From Myxococcus landrumus (GTDB lineage: Bacteria > Myxococcota > Myxococcia > Myxococcales > Myxococcaceae), in NCBI RefSeq assembly GCF_017301635.1, contig NZ_CP071091.1:9168501-9232500 (forward strand): a stretch of DNA of 64,000 nucleotides, read 5' to 3'. Below, in pieces: positions 16,637 to 24,878 of the stretch (positions are counted from its first letter, which is position 1; the number at the start of each line of letters is the position of its first letter). Made by a program: the position numbers and the translations under genes. The notes beneath the pieces are model-generated. The model made no database searches, was not told the origin of the DNA, and was given only the letters and a program-made list of their open reading frames with translations.

Positions 16637-17445
16637 AGACGTGGCTCAGGGCGGGCGTGGTGTCGGGGCTGGTGCTCGCGGTGGTGGGCTGTCGCGAGGA
16701 GAAGTCCGCGGAGCCGCTTCAGGCCTTGAAGCCCGCGCCGCTGCCAACACTCGCCACGAAGGCCGCGCCCCTCGAGGACGCCAGCGGCCAAGGCCCCAGC
16801 GAGGCGGTGCCAGTCTATGGCGAGGAACCTCCCTCGGACGCACTGAGGCTGGTGTTGGCGGGGGAGCACGTGCGCGTGGGCACGGAGATGTTCGAGCCCT
16901 TGCGCCCGGAGTCCGCCGCCCGGCTCTCGGAGCGGGTGAAGGGGCGGGTGGTCCTGGTGGTGCCGGACGCGGACACGTTCCTGGCGCAGACGTCGGAGCT
17001 GTTCTCCGTCTTGCGAGACTCCGCGGAGGCGGTGTGGCTGGCGCATCCGGACGCACCGGTGGCCTATCCATTGGTGCTGCGCGACGAGGACGGTTTTCGA
17101 GCGTGGCTGTCGGAGGTCGCACCCGGAAAGCTGCGCATCATCCAGCGCGCGGATGGCTTCGAGCTGAGCACCAGCGTGGGCAAGCTGCCCGGTCCGGATG
17201 CGAATGGCCCGTCGGTGCCCGTGCGAGAGGGGAAGCAGGACCTCGCGACCTTGCGGCGGGGACTGGGGTTGCTCAAGGGGCGCTTCAAGACATCCGAGGA
17301 CCTGTGCCTGGTGCCCTCATTCGGCACCGAGGTGGCGCAAGCCGCGCGAGCCCTGAGCGCCGTGTTCTCGGCTCCAGGAGCGCCTGTCTTCGAGACGCTG
17401 TGCCTGGTCTTCCCCACGCCTCGCCGCGTGGGCGACGCGGGGTGA
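16633..17445 (+). CDS. lipoprotein coupled to the App1-type phosphatase
   Basis: A 270-residue lipoprotein: GTG 16633 overlaps the preceding stop (GTGA), and the product begins VKTWLRAGVVSGLVLAVVGC, a signal with lipobox Cys. The longer frame from 16564 lies inside the phosphatase gene and is rejected. The mature protein has a mixed alpha/beta sequence; the stretch VFEPLRPESAARLSERVKGRVVLVVPD…DTFLAQTSELF…VWLAHPDAPVAYPLVLRD shows a repeated strand–helix pattern resembling ExbD-type or biopolymer-related regulatory domains. I do not assign a function. Translational coupling suggests it works with, or is made in proportion to, the exported phosphatase. Confidence 0.75.
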   Translation: MKTWLRAGVVSGLVLAVVGCREEKSAEPLQALKPAPLPTLATKAAPLEDASGQGPSEAVPVYGEEPPSDALRLVLAGEHVRVGTEMFEPLRPESAARLSERVKGRVVLVVPDADTFLAQTSELFSVLRDSAEAVWLAHPDAPVAYPLVLRDEDGFRAWLSEVAPGKLRIIQRADGFELSTSVGKLPGPDANGPSVPVREGKQDLATLRRGLGLLKGRFKTSEDLCLVPSFGTEVAQAARALSAVFSAPGAPVFETLCLVFPTPRRVGDAG

Positions 17446-17448
17446 CGC

Positions 17449-17583
17449 TCAGCGGGGAATGCGCGGCCCTTCGCGAAGCTCCGAGGACGGGGCGCGGGAG
17501 TCCTTGGCCGCGTGTGCTTGGGGGGCGCCGAGAACGCAGCTCAGGATGAAGATGAAACAGAACGCCGTGGGGACGCGTCGCAT
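17449..17583 (-). CDS. 44-residue exported peptide
   Basis: A short frame on the minus strand encodes MRRVPTAFCFIFILSCVLG, then APQAHAAKDS and a charged tail ending EGPRIPR. The first 26 residues form a classic signal peptide with an AHA cleavage site, leaving a mature peptide of about 18 residues (a Cys in the hydrophobic core makes a lipoprotein unlikely). CGGAG precedes ATG 17583. It is convergent with the lipoprotein gene, with only 3 bp between stops. The frame is short, so evidence is modest, but signal, start site and fit in the gap agree. Function unknown. Confidence 0.5.
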   Translation of the reverse strand: MRRVPTAFCFIFILSCVLGAPQAHAAKDSRAPSSELREGPRIPR

Positions 17584-17811
17584 GGGGGCTCCGAAAACCT
17601 GGAGTGCCCGGGATAGTCATGGACGCGGAGGGGTGCCAGTGGTCCGCGAGTCGGAGGACACCGCCGGTGTGAGGTTCGACGTTCCCACGAGAAAAGGGCG
17701 GACCGGTTCGTGACACCTCCTATGATGGTTCGCGGAGTTGCTTGTCATGAGCGGGACATGGCGCCCGCTCGGCGGAGGTTGGTCCCTCCGCGCACCCTGT
17801 GAGGTCTCGAG

Positions 17812-19614
17812 ATGTCCACGGCCAATACGCCGGCTGCGTCGAAGGATGTTCCCCCAGGCGGTGCCTTCCTCTTCCAGGAGGTCGGTGCGTCCCCCATCGT
17901 CACGCCCGAGACCTTCTCGGAAGAGCAGCGCATGTTCTTCCGGACGGCGCTTCAGTTCAGTCACGAGCAGATGCTCCCGCAGGCCGACAAAATCGAGCAC
18001 AAGGACAACGTCCTGCTGCGTGAGCTGCTGCGTCAGGCGGGGGAGCTGGGCCTGCTGAGCGTGGATATCCCCGAGGCCTACGGCGGCACGGGCCTGGACA
18101 AGACGACATCGCTGCTGCTCGCGGAGGCGATGGGCCTCAACGGCTCCTGGTCCGTCACCTTCGGCGCGCACGTGGGCATCGGCACGTTGCCCATTGTGTG
18201 GTTCGGCAACGCGGCCCAGAAGGCGAAGTACCTGCCCAAGCTGGCCACCAGCGAGTGGGTGGCCGCGTACGCGCTCACTGAGCAGGGCAGCGGCAGCGAC
18301 GCGCTGGGCGCGAAGACGAAGGCGGTGCTGTCTCCGGATGGCAAGCACTGGATTCTCAACGGCTCCAAGCTCTTCATCACCAACGCGGCCTTCGCGGACG
18401 TGTTCGTCGTCTTCGCCAAGGTGGACGGCGACAAGTTCACCGGCTTCATCGTGGAGAAGGACACCCCGGGCTTCACCGTGGGACCCGAGGAGCACAAGAT
18501 GGGCATCCGTGGCTCGTCCACGTGCCCGCTCTACTTCGAGGACGCGCGAGTCCCCGTGGAGAACCTGCTGGGCGACGTGGGCAAGGGCCACAAGATTGCC
18601 TTCAACATCCTCAACTACGGCCGCTTGAAGCTGGGGGCGGGAGTGCTCGGGGGCATGAAGCTCCAGCTCGCCCAAGCGCTGCGCTTCGCCCAGGAGCGCA
18701 AGCAGTTCGGCACGCCCATCGCCCACTTCCCGCTCTCGCGCGAGAAGCTGGCGCGCATGACGGCGCTCATCCACGCGCTGGAGAGCATGACGTACCGCAC
18801 GTCGGGCCTGGTCGACGCGCGCCTCGCCGCCCGCGACAAGTCCGCGCCCGACTACGAGTCCCACCTGCTGGCCGCGGTGGAGGAGTACGCCATCGAGTCC
18901 TCCATCATGAAGGTCTATGGCTCGGAGGCCCTGTGGCAGCTCGTGGACGACGCGGTGCAGTTGCACGGCGGCGCGGGCTACATCGAGGAGTATCCCGTCG
19001 AGCGCGCCTACCGCGACGCGCGCATCAACCGCATCTTCGAGGGCACCAACGAAATCAACCGCATGCTCATCACCGGCATGCTCCTCAAGCGCGCGGTGAA
19101 GGGTGACCTGCCGCTGTTCGCCATGGCGGGCAACGTGGCGGAGGAGATGGCGCGCGGCGAGAAGCCCCAGGCGCGGACGAACGACGCGCTGGCGCCGCAG
19201 GAGGTGGCCGCCGAGGCCGCCAAGCGTCTGGCGCTCCACGGCCTGAGCCTGGCCGCGCAGACGTTCGGCCCGGAGCTGGAGAAGCACCAGGACGTGCTCG
19301 CGGCCCTCACCGACGTGGTGATGGATGCCTTCGCGCTCGACTCCATGGTGGCGCGCGCGCGGCAGGCGGCCACGGATGGGAAGTTGGACCCGGTGCGCGT
19401 GGCGCTGATTCGCACCATCGCCTTCGACAGCACCTCCCGTATCCAGGACCGCATGCGTCGCGCCTTGTGCTCCACCCTCAAGGGGGACGCGCTGGCGAAG
19501 GAGCTGGGGCGGTTGGGCACGCTCGACACCTTCACGCCGTATGACCCGGCGGAGGTCCGGGAGACGGTGATGGCCGCCGTCGAGTCCGCGGGCGGCTACC
19601 CCTTCGCGGCGTAG
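17812..19614 (+). CDS. acyl-CoA dehydrogenase (VLCAD/ACAD9-like, with C-terminal extension)
   Basis: A 600-residue FAD enzyme that introduces the alpha,beta double bond in acyl-CoA during beta-oxidation. Seen are AYALTEQGSGSDA (FAD/substrate loop), HKMGIRGSSTCPLYFEDARVP, and QLHGGAGYIEEYPVERAYRDARI with IFEGTNEINR, the conserved C-terminal motifs. The domain ends near residue 420. The remaining ~170 residues form an extra helical domain, as in very-long-chain acyl-CoA dehydrogenases, consistent with long-chain substrates and membrane association. ATG 17812 follows GTGAGG. It stands alone, with a convergent PilZ-type gene 9 bp downstream. Confidence 0.93.
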   Translation: MSTANTPAASKDVPPGGAFLFQEVGASPIVTPETFSEEQRMFFRTALQFSHEQMLPQADKIEHKDNVLLRELLRQAGELGLLSVDIPEAYGGTGLDKTTSLLLAEAMGLNGSWSVTFGAHVGIGTLPIVWFGNAAQKAKYLPKLATSEWVAAYALTEQGSGSDALGAKTKAVLSPDGKHWILNGSKLFITNAAFADVFVVFAKVDGDKFTGFIVEKDTPGFTVGPEEHKMGIRGSSTCPLYFEDARVPVENLLGDVGKGHKIAFNILNYGRLKLGAGVLGGMKLQLAQALRFAQERKQFGTPIAHFPLSREKLARMTALIHALESMTYRTSGLVDARLAARDKSAPDYESHLLAAVEEYAIESSIMKVYGSEALWQLVDDAVQLHGGAGYIEEYPVERAYRDARINRIFEGTNEINRMLITGMLLKRAVKGDLPLFAMAGNVAEEMARGEKPQARTNDALAPQEVAAEAAKRLALHGLSLAAQTFGPELEKHQDVLAALTDVVMDAFALDSMVARARQAATDGKLDPVRVALIRTIAFDSTSRIQDRMRRALCSTLKGDALAKELGRLGTLDTFTPYDPAEVRETVMAAVESAGGYPFAA

Positions 19615-19623
19615 CCCACGCCG

Positions 19624-20334
19624 TCACGGCATCCGCGTCACCGCGTCCATGCCGAAGCTCACCCGCGCCTTCCAGGGCGCGGGGGGCAACGACTCCAGGG
19701 CGAGCAGCGCGTCCAGCCTCTGCTGCATGGGCGCGCGCAGCCTTCCGAATGTCGCGCCGAAGCCCGGCGTCACCGTGGCGGCGTCCTTGCGAGGAATCGA
19801 CGAGGTCCACACCACCTCGCCGTGCAGGACGAGCTCGCCCCCCATCAAGTCCATCTCCAGGAGGAAGGGCGTGCCCACTCGCACATGGCGGGGCAGGGCG
19901 GGCGCCATGACCTCCAGGCCCACGCCCCCTCGGGAGATGTCCCGGACGAGGAAGGCCGGCGACAGCGGCGTGGCCTCGGCCGCGCGCAGGGTCAGCGGCA
20001 GCCGGGGAAAGCGCCGCAGTCCTTCTGTTTCTTGCGCGGAGAAGATGCGCTGGAGCACCGCGTCCAGGGGGGAGCGGTCCTCACCGGCGCCGTAGCGCAC
20101 CGTGAGCAGGTAGCCCGGCTCCTCGCGAGGCGGCTCCACCGCCACCACCTCGCCCAGGACCTCCACCGGCCGGGGGACACCTCCGAGATACAGCTCGAAG
20201 GTGAATCGAGTGCCCAGCGGCAGGCTTCGGCGCGTCCGCAGGGTGACGCCTCCTTGACCCACGCTGCGCGTGTACTCCCCCACCAGGGACTGCGGGCTCT
20301 TGTAGGCCACCTTCAGTCGCACGCTCTTGTTCAC
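19624..20334 (-). CDS. tandem PilZ-type domain protein
   Basis: About 236 residues with two PilZ-like barrels. The second is clear: RRFPRLPL (RxxxR) followed by RDISRGGVGLEV (D/NxSxxG), the c-di-GMP-binding signature. The first (LVGEYTRSVGQGGVTLRT) has the fold pattern but lacks the Asp/Asn and Arg pair, so it is probably non-binding. In the C-terminal half MDLMGGELVLHGEVVWT is characteristic of the PilZ variant abundant in Myxococcus. Start is taken as GTG 20334, because conserved sequence begins there and the frame further upstream covers the mraZ promoter region. GTG 20322 is an alternative. It likely couples c-di-GMP to motility or envelope output; the target is unknown. Confidence 0.78.
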   Translation of the reverse strand: MNKSVRLKVAYKSPQSLVGEYTRSVGQGGVTLRTRRSLPLGTRFTFELYLGGVPRPVEVLGEVVAVEPPREEPGYLLTVRYGAGEDRSPLDAVLQRIFSAQETEGLRRFPRLPLTLRAAEATPLSPAFLVRDISRGGVGLEVMAPALPRHVRVGTPFLLEMDLMGGELVLHGEVVWTSSIPRKDAATVTPGFGATFGRLRAPMQQRLDALLALESLPPAPWKARVSFGMDAVTRMP

Positions 20335-20492
20335 GCACCCGTCACTCTGCGCTCTTCCAGGAGGGAGCTCAAGTTTACCCCAGTCTGATGGGTAGGGCGC
20401 CGCGTCGCGGCAAACACCTGACCTTCCAGGTGTGACGGGTTGTCTGGATGTCGTGGACCCACCGGCGGCGTGTACCGGCCTGTTGCGCTTTC

Positions 20493-20521
20493 TTGACCCC
20501 CCTGGGGGGGCCGCGTATGAA
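20493..20521 (+). promoter_or_regulatory. dcw cluster promoter, sigma-70 type
   Basis: TTGACC (20493–20498), a 17-bp spacer and TATGAA (20516–20521) give a near-consensus housekeeping promoter pointing at mraZ. A transcript would start near 20528, immediately before the MraZ boxes. No other good promoter was seen until after ftsA. Confidence 0.7.
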
Positions 20522-20532
20522 TGCCGCCCGGT

Positions 20533-20562
20533 AGTGGCAAGAAGTGGGAAGGAGTGGAGCTT
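20533..20562 (+). promoter_or_regulatory. MraZ operator: three direct repeats
   Basis: AGTGGCAAGA, AGTGGGAAGG and AGTGGAGCTT start at 20533, 20543 and 20553, exactly 10 bp apart. In Escherichia coli MraZ binds TGGGN repeats separated by 5 bp, the same period and core. The position just downstream of the promoter fits autorepression of mraZ and the cluster. Confidence 0.72.
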
Positions 20563-20598
20563 CATCCCTTCGCGGGCTGAAAAGGTGGATCGTCCCCT

Positions 20599-21051
20599 GT
20601 GTTCCGAGGCGTCTATGAGCACCAGATCGACGCGAAGGGGCGGACGAGCCTCCCGGCGAAGCTCCGGGAAACCCTGGTCGGGGCGTATGACGAGCGGCTC
20701 ATCATCACGACAGCCCTGGACCGGTGCCTCCACGCCTACCCGGTGCGGGAGTGGGAGGCGCTCGAGGCGTCTCTCGCGCGGCGCAACCCCATGGAGCCCG
20801 GGGTGAAGACGCTGATGCGCCTGTACGTGGCGAGCGCGCAGGAGTGCCCGTTGGACAGGCTGGGCCGCCTGCTCATCCCCCCTTCGCTTCGAAGCTATGC
20901 GGGGTTGGAGAAGGACGTGGTGTGGGCGGGGATGGTGAAGGTCATCGAGCTGTGGAGCCGCGAGGGCTGGGCGAAGGCCCAGGAAGAGGCCCGCCAGGAG
21001 GCGACCTCCGCGGACGTGATGAAGGTGCTCTCCGAGCTGCGGCACGCGTAG
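20599..21051 (+). CDS. mraZ: transcriptional regulator MraZ
   Basis: 150 residues with two AbrB-like halves: the first begins [19 protein letters not shown], the second carries [17 protein letters not shown], both holding the DxxGRxxxP signature. MraZ forms a ring that binds direct TGGGN repeats at the head of the dcw cluster and represses it. The matching repeats are present at 20533–20562. Start is GTG 20599, with AGGTGG upstream. It is first in the cluster, as usual, followed by a STAS gene not commonly found there. Confidence 0.95.
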   Translation: MFRGVYEHQIDAKGRTSLPAKLRETLVGAYDERLIITTALDRCLHAYPVREWEALEASLARRNPMEPGVKTLMRLYVASAQECPLDRLGRLLIPPSLRSYAGLEKDVVWAGMVKVIELWSREGWAKAQEEARQEATSADVMKVLSELRHA

Positions 21052-21097
21052 CCGGAAAGTCGACAGAAGGCGTGAGTCCCGAGAGGGTGGTACGCGT

Positions 21098-21484
21098 ATG
21101 AATCAGGTTCTGGAGGTACGGCGGAGGGCGACCAGCGCGGTGGTGGGCGCGGAGCGTGTGGAGACGCTCATGCTGGAGGGCGAGCTGGACGAGCAGGACC
21201 TGGTGAAGCTGTGCGACGAACTCACCCAGCGGATGCACCGCGGGATGCGTCAGGTGGTGCTGGACCTGTCCGAGGTGGGGCACCTCAACTACCGGGGCGT
21301 CAAGCCGCTGATGTCCCGGGCGGAGGCGCTGCGCCGCGCGGGGGGCGACCTCAAGCTGTCCGGACTGTCGCCGTACCTGGCCGCCATCTTCCGGGCCGCC
21401 GGCGCGCACGACGCGTTCGAAATCTACCCGCACATGAACGATGCACGCGCCGCCTTCGCGCTCGCGCGGGCTCCTTTCGTCTGA
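21098..21484 (+). CDS. STAS-domain protein with altered phosphorylation motif
   Basis: A 128-residue single STAS domain, the fold of SpoIIAA-type anti-sigma-factor antagonists. The strand VVLDLSEVGHL is followed by NYRG, where phospho-regulated members have DSSG or DSTG. The phosphorylatable Ser is therefore absent (Arg in its place), and switching by kinase would need another residue or does not occur. The gene lies between mraZ and rsmH, 46 bp after mraZ, and rsmH begins at the base directly after its stop, so it is part of the dcw operon. A role as a protein-interaction module tied to division is inferred. Confidence 0.82.
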   Translation: MNQVLEVRRRATSAVVGAERVETLMLEGELDEQDLVKLCDELTQRMHRGMRQVVLDLSEVGHLNYRGVKPLMSRAEALRRAGGDLKLSGLSPYLAAIFRAAGAHDAFEIYPHMNDARAAFALARAPFV

Positions 21485-22405
21485 GTGCTCGTGGGGGCCT
21501 CGGACTTCCAGCACCACACCGTCTTGCTGCGTGAAGCGGTCGAGTTGCTTCGGCCAGGAGCGGGGAAGGTGATCATCGACGGCACACTGGGTGGTGGTGG
21601 CCACACGGAGGCGCTCCTGGCTCAGGGCGCGTCCGTGGTGGGCGTCGACCGCGACCCGGTGGCGCTCGCGGCGGCCACCTCACGCCTGGGGCCCAACCCC
21701 CGCTTCCAGGGGCGCGAGGGCAACTTCGCGGACCTGCCGCGCGTGGCCTCGGACCTGATGCCCGTGGATGGCGTGCTGGTGGACCTGGGCGTGTCCTCGC
21801 CCCAGCTCGATGTCGCCGAGCGCGGCTTCTCCTTCTCCAAGGATGGCCCGCTGGACATGCGGATGGGGGCGGACGGCCTCACGGCCGCGGAGCTCATCGC
21901 CTCCACCGACGAGCAGGAGCTCGTGCGCATCCTGAAGGAATACGGTGAAGAGCCGTTCGCGCGGCCCATCGCCCGCGAGCTCAAGCGCGCGCTGCCCACG
22001 CGCACGCTGGAGGCGGCGGAGGTCGTCAAGCGCGCGGTGCCTCGCAAGGCGTGGCCCACGCGCATCCATGTCGCCACCCGGACGTTCCAGGCGCTGCGCA
22101 TGGCGGTCAACCAGGAGCTGGAGGCGCTGGACTCGCTGTTGTCCGCGCTGCCCTCGCTGCTGAAGGTGGGGGGCCGCGCGGCGGTCATCTCCTTCCACTC
22201 GCTGGAGGACCGCCGGGTGAAGGAGGCGTTCCGGACGCTGGAGGGCCGCTGCACCTGCCCGCCGGGCCTGCCCATCTGCGCCTGTGGCTACGTGGGGAAC
22301 TTCACCGTCGTGACGAAGAAGGCCGTGTCCGCCTCGGAGGAAGAGGTGGAGGTCAATCCCCGCTCTCGGAGCGCGCACCTGCGCGTGGTGGAGAAAGTGC
22401 GATGA
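21485..22405 (+). CDS. rsmH: 16S rRNA m4C1402 methyltransferase RsmH (MraW)
   Basis: A 306-residue S-adenosylmethionine methyltransferase that N4-methylates C1402 of 16S rRNA. Motifs are [14 protein letters not shown] (SAM-binding motif I), [21 protein letters not shown]…PLDMRM, and the C-terminal [13 protein letters not shown]…K, all family hallmarks. GTG 21485 directly abuts the preceding stop; GTG 21491 is an alternative. The stop overlaps the ftsL start (ATGA), so the genes are translationally coupled. Confidence 0.96.
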   Translation: MLVGASDFQHHTVLLREAVELLRPGAGKVIIDGTLGGGGHTEALLAQGASVVGVDRDPVALAAATSRLGPNPRFQGREGNFADLPRVASDLMPVDGVLVDLGVSSPQLDVAERGFSFSKDGPLDMRMGADGLTAAELIASTDEQELVRILKEYGEEPFARPIARELKRALPTRTLEAAEVVKRAVPRKAWPTRIHVATRTFQALRMAVNQELEALDSLLSALPSLLKVGGRAAVISFHSLEDRRVKEAFRTLEGRCTCPPGLPICACGYVGNFTVVTKKAVSASEEEVEVNPRSRSAHLRVVEKVR

Positions 22406-22812
22406 GCAAGGCGTCGTCCCAGCGTGGCTCCGTGTCGGTGGCCGGCGTGCTGATGCACCTGTTGCCCGCCGTCCTCCTGTTCGCCCTCTTCGCCGCGGTG
22501 GGCATCCTTCACGTCACCAGCCGGGTGATGGTGGTGGACATGGGCTACCGCCTGTCTCGCGCGGAGGCGGAGAGCCGCTCGCTCACGCGGGAGAATGATC
22601 GCCTCAAGCTGGAGCTGGCCACGCTCAAGGCCCCGGGCCGTCTGGAGCGCGTGGCCCGTGAGCAGCTGGGCATGGCCATGCCCGCGGGCAGCGCGGTGGT
22701 GTCGCTGAGCGCGGACAAGCCCGCGCGCGGCAGTGCCTCCGCGGCGGCCCCGGCCCCGTCCCAGGACAAGCCCGGCGTTCGGGTGGCGGGACGTGGAGGC
22801 GCCGGGCGGTGA
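22402..22812 (+). CDS. ftsL: cell division protein FtsL
   Basis: A 136-residue bitopic membrane protein of the divisome. One transmembrane helix (about residues 18–40, [19 protein letters not shown]) follows a short cytoplasmic tail. A periplasmic coiled coil comes next ([28 protein letters not shown]), then [15 protein letters not shown], the usual FtsL end motif. A Pro/Ala tail of about 40 residues is longer than in E. coli. FtsL pairs with FtsB and activates FtsW–FtsI. Identification rests on topology and place between rsmH and ftsI. Both ends overlap neighbours by 4 bp. Confidence 0.88.
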   Translation: MSKASSQRGSVSVAGVLMHLLPAVLLFALFAAVGILHVTSRVMVVDMGYRLSRAEAESRSLTRENDRLKLELATLKAPGRLERVAREQLGMAMPAGSAVVSLSADKPARGSASAAAPAPSQDKPGVRVAGRGGAGR

Positions 22813-24827
22813 GGGACTTCAAGGCGACCCGGGCTCCCGAGCCCAACGCGAAGGGCCTGAAGCTGCGTGTGCAGCTGCTGTTCGGCCTCTTCCTGCTCCT
22901 TCTGGGGGTTGCCTTCGGCCGCGCCGTGCAGTTGCAGGTGTTCGAGCAGGAGAAGCTGCGCGGCATGGCGCAGGACCAGTACGTCCGCCAGATTGAGATT
23001 CCGGCCCGCCGCGGCGACATCTTCGACCGTCGCGGTGCGCCGCTGGCCCAGAGCGTGGAGGTGGACTCCATCTGGGTGGACCCGTCCATGCTGCCCGACG
23101 TGCGCCAGTCCGCGCGGGCGATGGCCAAGGTGCTGAAGATGGACGCGGAGGAGCTGACCGCGCGTCTGACACGGGCCAAGCGCTTCGCGTGGGTGAAGCG
23201 CCAGGCCAAGCCCCAGGAAGTGGCCGCGGTGAAGGACCTGGGCCTGCCGGGGCTGGGCTTCACCAAGGAGCCCAAGCGCTTCTATCCGCAGCGAGAGCTG
23301 GGCGCGCACGTGGTGGGCACCGTGGGTCTGGACGGCAAGGGCCTGGAGGGCCTGGAGCTTGCCTTCGAGGACGAGCTCTCCGGCCAGAACTCCCGCATGT
23401 CGGGCTTCCGCGACGCCAAGGGCCGCAAGCTGCTGGTGCAGGGCGCGTTGGATCCGCTCCAGCGCCAGGGCGCGGCCGTCACGCTGACGCTGGACAGGCA
23501 TCTGCAGTACGTGGCCGAGAAGTCCCTGGCCAAGGCCGTGGAGGACGCCAAGGGCGTCGCCGGCATGGTGGTGGCGTTGGACCCGAAGACGGGGGAGCTG
23601 TTGGCGCTGGCCAACTACCCGCGCTTCAACCCCAACACCCCGGAGTCCAGCTCCCGCGCCGGGATGCGCAACCGCGCCGCCCTGGACACCTTCGAGCCCG
23701 GTTCGACGCTCAAACCGCTGGTGGTCGCAACCGCGCTGGACCAGAAGGCGATAACGTCCGAGAGCGTCTTCTTCTGTGAGAATGGCGCCTGGCGGGTCGG
23801 CCGCCACACCATCAATGACCATGGCTCCCACGGGTGGCTGGCCCCCCGGGACATTCTCCGGACGTCCTCCAATATCTGCATGGCGAAGATGGCCCAGGTG
23901 CTGGGACGCGAGAAGATGGTGGCCGGCTACCATGCCTTCGGCTTCGCCGAGCGCACCGGGCTGTCCCTGCCGGGCGAGGGCCGGGGTGTCATCCCCTTCC
24001 CGAAGGCGGAAGTCTCCCTGGCCACCCAGTCCTTCGGACAGGGCATGACGGCCACCGCCGTGCAGATTGCGGCCGGCATTGGTGCGCTGGCCAACGATGG
24101 CGTGCTGATGCGTCCCTACCTGGTGTCGAAGGTGGTGGACCCTGACGGAGTCGTGCTGTTGGAGAACCGCCCCACGGAAGTTCGCAGGGCGGTGTCCGCG
24201 AAGGTGGCGCGGGAGGTCGTGGGCATGCTCGAGTCCGTGGTGGGCAAGGGTGGCACCGCGACCCGCGCCTTCATGGAGGAGTACCGGGTAGCAGGCAAGA
24301 CGGGCACCGCTCAGAAGGCGGACCCAGTGGCCCGAGGCTATTCGGACAAGCGCATCGGCTCCTTTGTCGGCATGGTGCCGGCCGAGGATCCTCGCATCGT
24401 CATTCTCGTGGTGGTGGACGAACCCAAGACAGACGTGTACGGGGGGTTCGTGGCTGCCCCTGCTTTCAAGGAAATTGCGACCGCCGCCATGGCTCACCTG
24501 GCCGTGCCTCCGTCTCGGACGGCGGCACCTGGGGGAGTCGTGGCTGCCGCATCCTCCGCGCCTGCCGCGGCGAAGCCGGTGGCCAAGGCCACCGAGCCCG
24601 TCCGGCCGGTGTTGGTGGAAGCGGATTCGGAGAGCCCTGACCTCGGCACGGTGCGTGTGCCGGACGTCCAGGGCGCTGGTGGCCGTGAAGCCGTGGTGAA
24701 GCTGCTCGCCGCGGCGTTGGAGCCACAGGTACAGGGAAGTGGACGTGTGGTGTCTCAAACCCCCGCCGCCGGCTCGCTGGTGGAGAAGGGGGCCCGGGTG
24801 ACGCTGGAGCTGGCGGCGCGGCAATAA
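22809..24827 (+). CDS. ftsI: septal transpeptidase FtsI (PBP3) with PASTA domain
   Basis: A 672-residue class B penicillin-binding protein that cross-links septal peptidoglycan. After one membrane helix (LLFGLFLLLLGVAFGRAVQL) come the pedestal domain (RRGDIFDRRGAPLA) and the transpeptidase domain: STLK with nucleophile Ser299, SSN near 356, and KTGT near 497. The C-terminus carries a single PASTA domain (RVPDVQGAGGREAVVKLL…VSQTPAAGSLVEKGARV), after an Ala/Pro linker. PASTA is common in Gram-positive and some other PBPs but absent from E. coli FtsI; it may sense wall fragments. GTG 22809 overlaps the ftsL stop. Confidence 0.95.
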   Translation: MRDFKATRAPEPNAKGLKLRVQLLFGLFLLLLGVAFGRAVQLQVFEQEKLRGMAQDQYVRQIEIPARRGDIFDRRGAPLAQSVEVDSIWVDPSMLPDVRQSARAMAKVLKMDAEELTARLTRAKRFAWVKRQAKPQEVAAVKDLGLPGLGFTKEPKRFYPQRELGAHVVGTVGLDGKGLEGLELAFEDELSGQNSRMSGFRDAKGRKLLVQGALDPLQRQGAAVTLTLDRHLQYVAEKSLAKAVEDAKGVAGMVVALDPKTGELLALANYPRFNPNTPESSSRAGMRNRAALDTFEPGSTLKPLVVATALDQKAITSESVFFCENGAWRVGRHTINDHGSHGWLAPRDILRTSSNICMAKMAQVLGREKMVAGYHAFGFAERTGLSLPGEGRGVIPFPKAEVSLATQSFGQGMTATAVQIAAGIGALANDGVLMRPYLVSKVVDPDGVVLLENRPTEVRRAVSAKVAREVVGMLESVVGKGGTATRAFMEEYRVAGKTGTAQKADPVARGYSDKRIGSFVGMVPAEDPRIVILVVVDEPKTDVYGGFVAAPAFKEIATAAMAHLAVPPSRTAAPGGVVAAASSAPAAAKPVAKATEPVRPVLVEADSESPDLGTVRVPDVQGAGGREAVVKLLAAALEPQVQGSGRVVSQTPAAGSLVEKGARVTLELAARQ

Positions 24828-24878
24828 GGCCGCGCTGACTCCAGGCCCCGTGCTTGCAATGCGTGTGAAGGGGAAGAG

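Noticed and set aside
17459-17713. Plus-strand 84-residue frame between the lipoprotein and acyl-CoA dehydrogenase genes
   Set aside because: No ribosome site, no motif and poor composition. The minus-strand 44-residue peptide with a signal sequence explains the gap better.
20335-21045. N-terminal extension of the PilZ-type frame
   Set aside because: It covers the mraZ promoter, MraZ boxes and mraZ itself in antisense. Family sequence begins near 20334.
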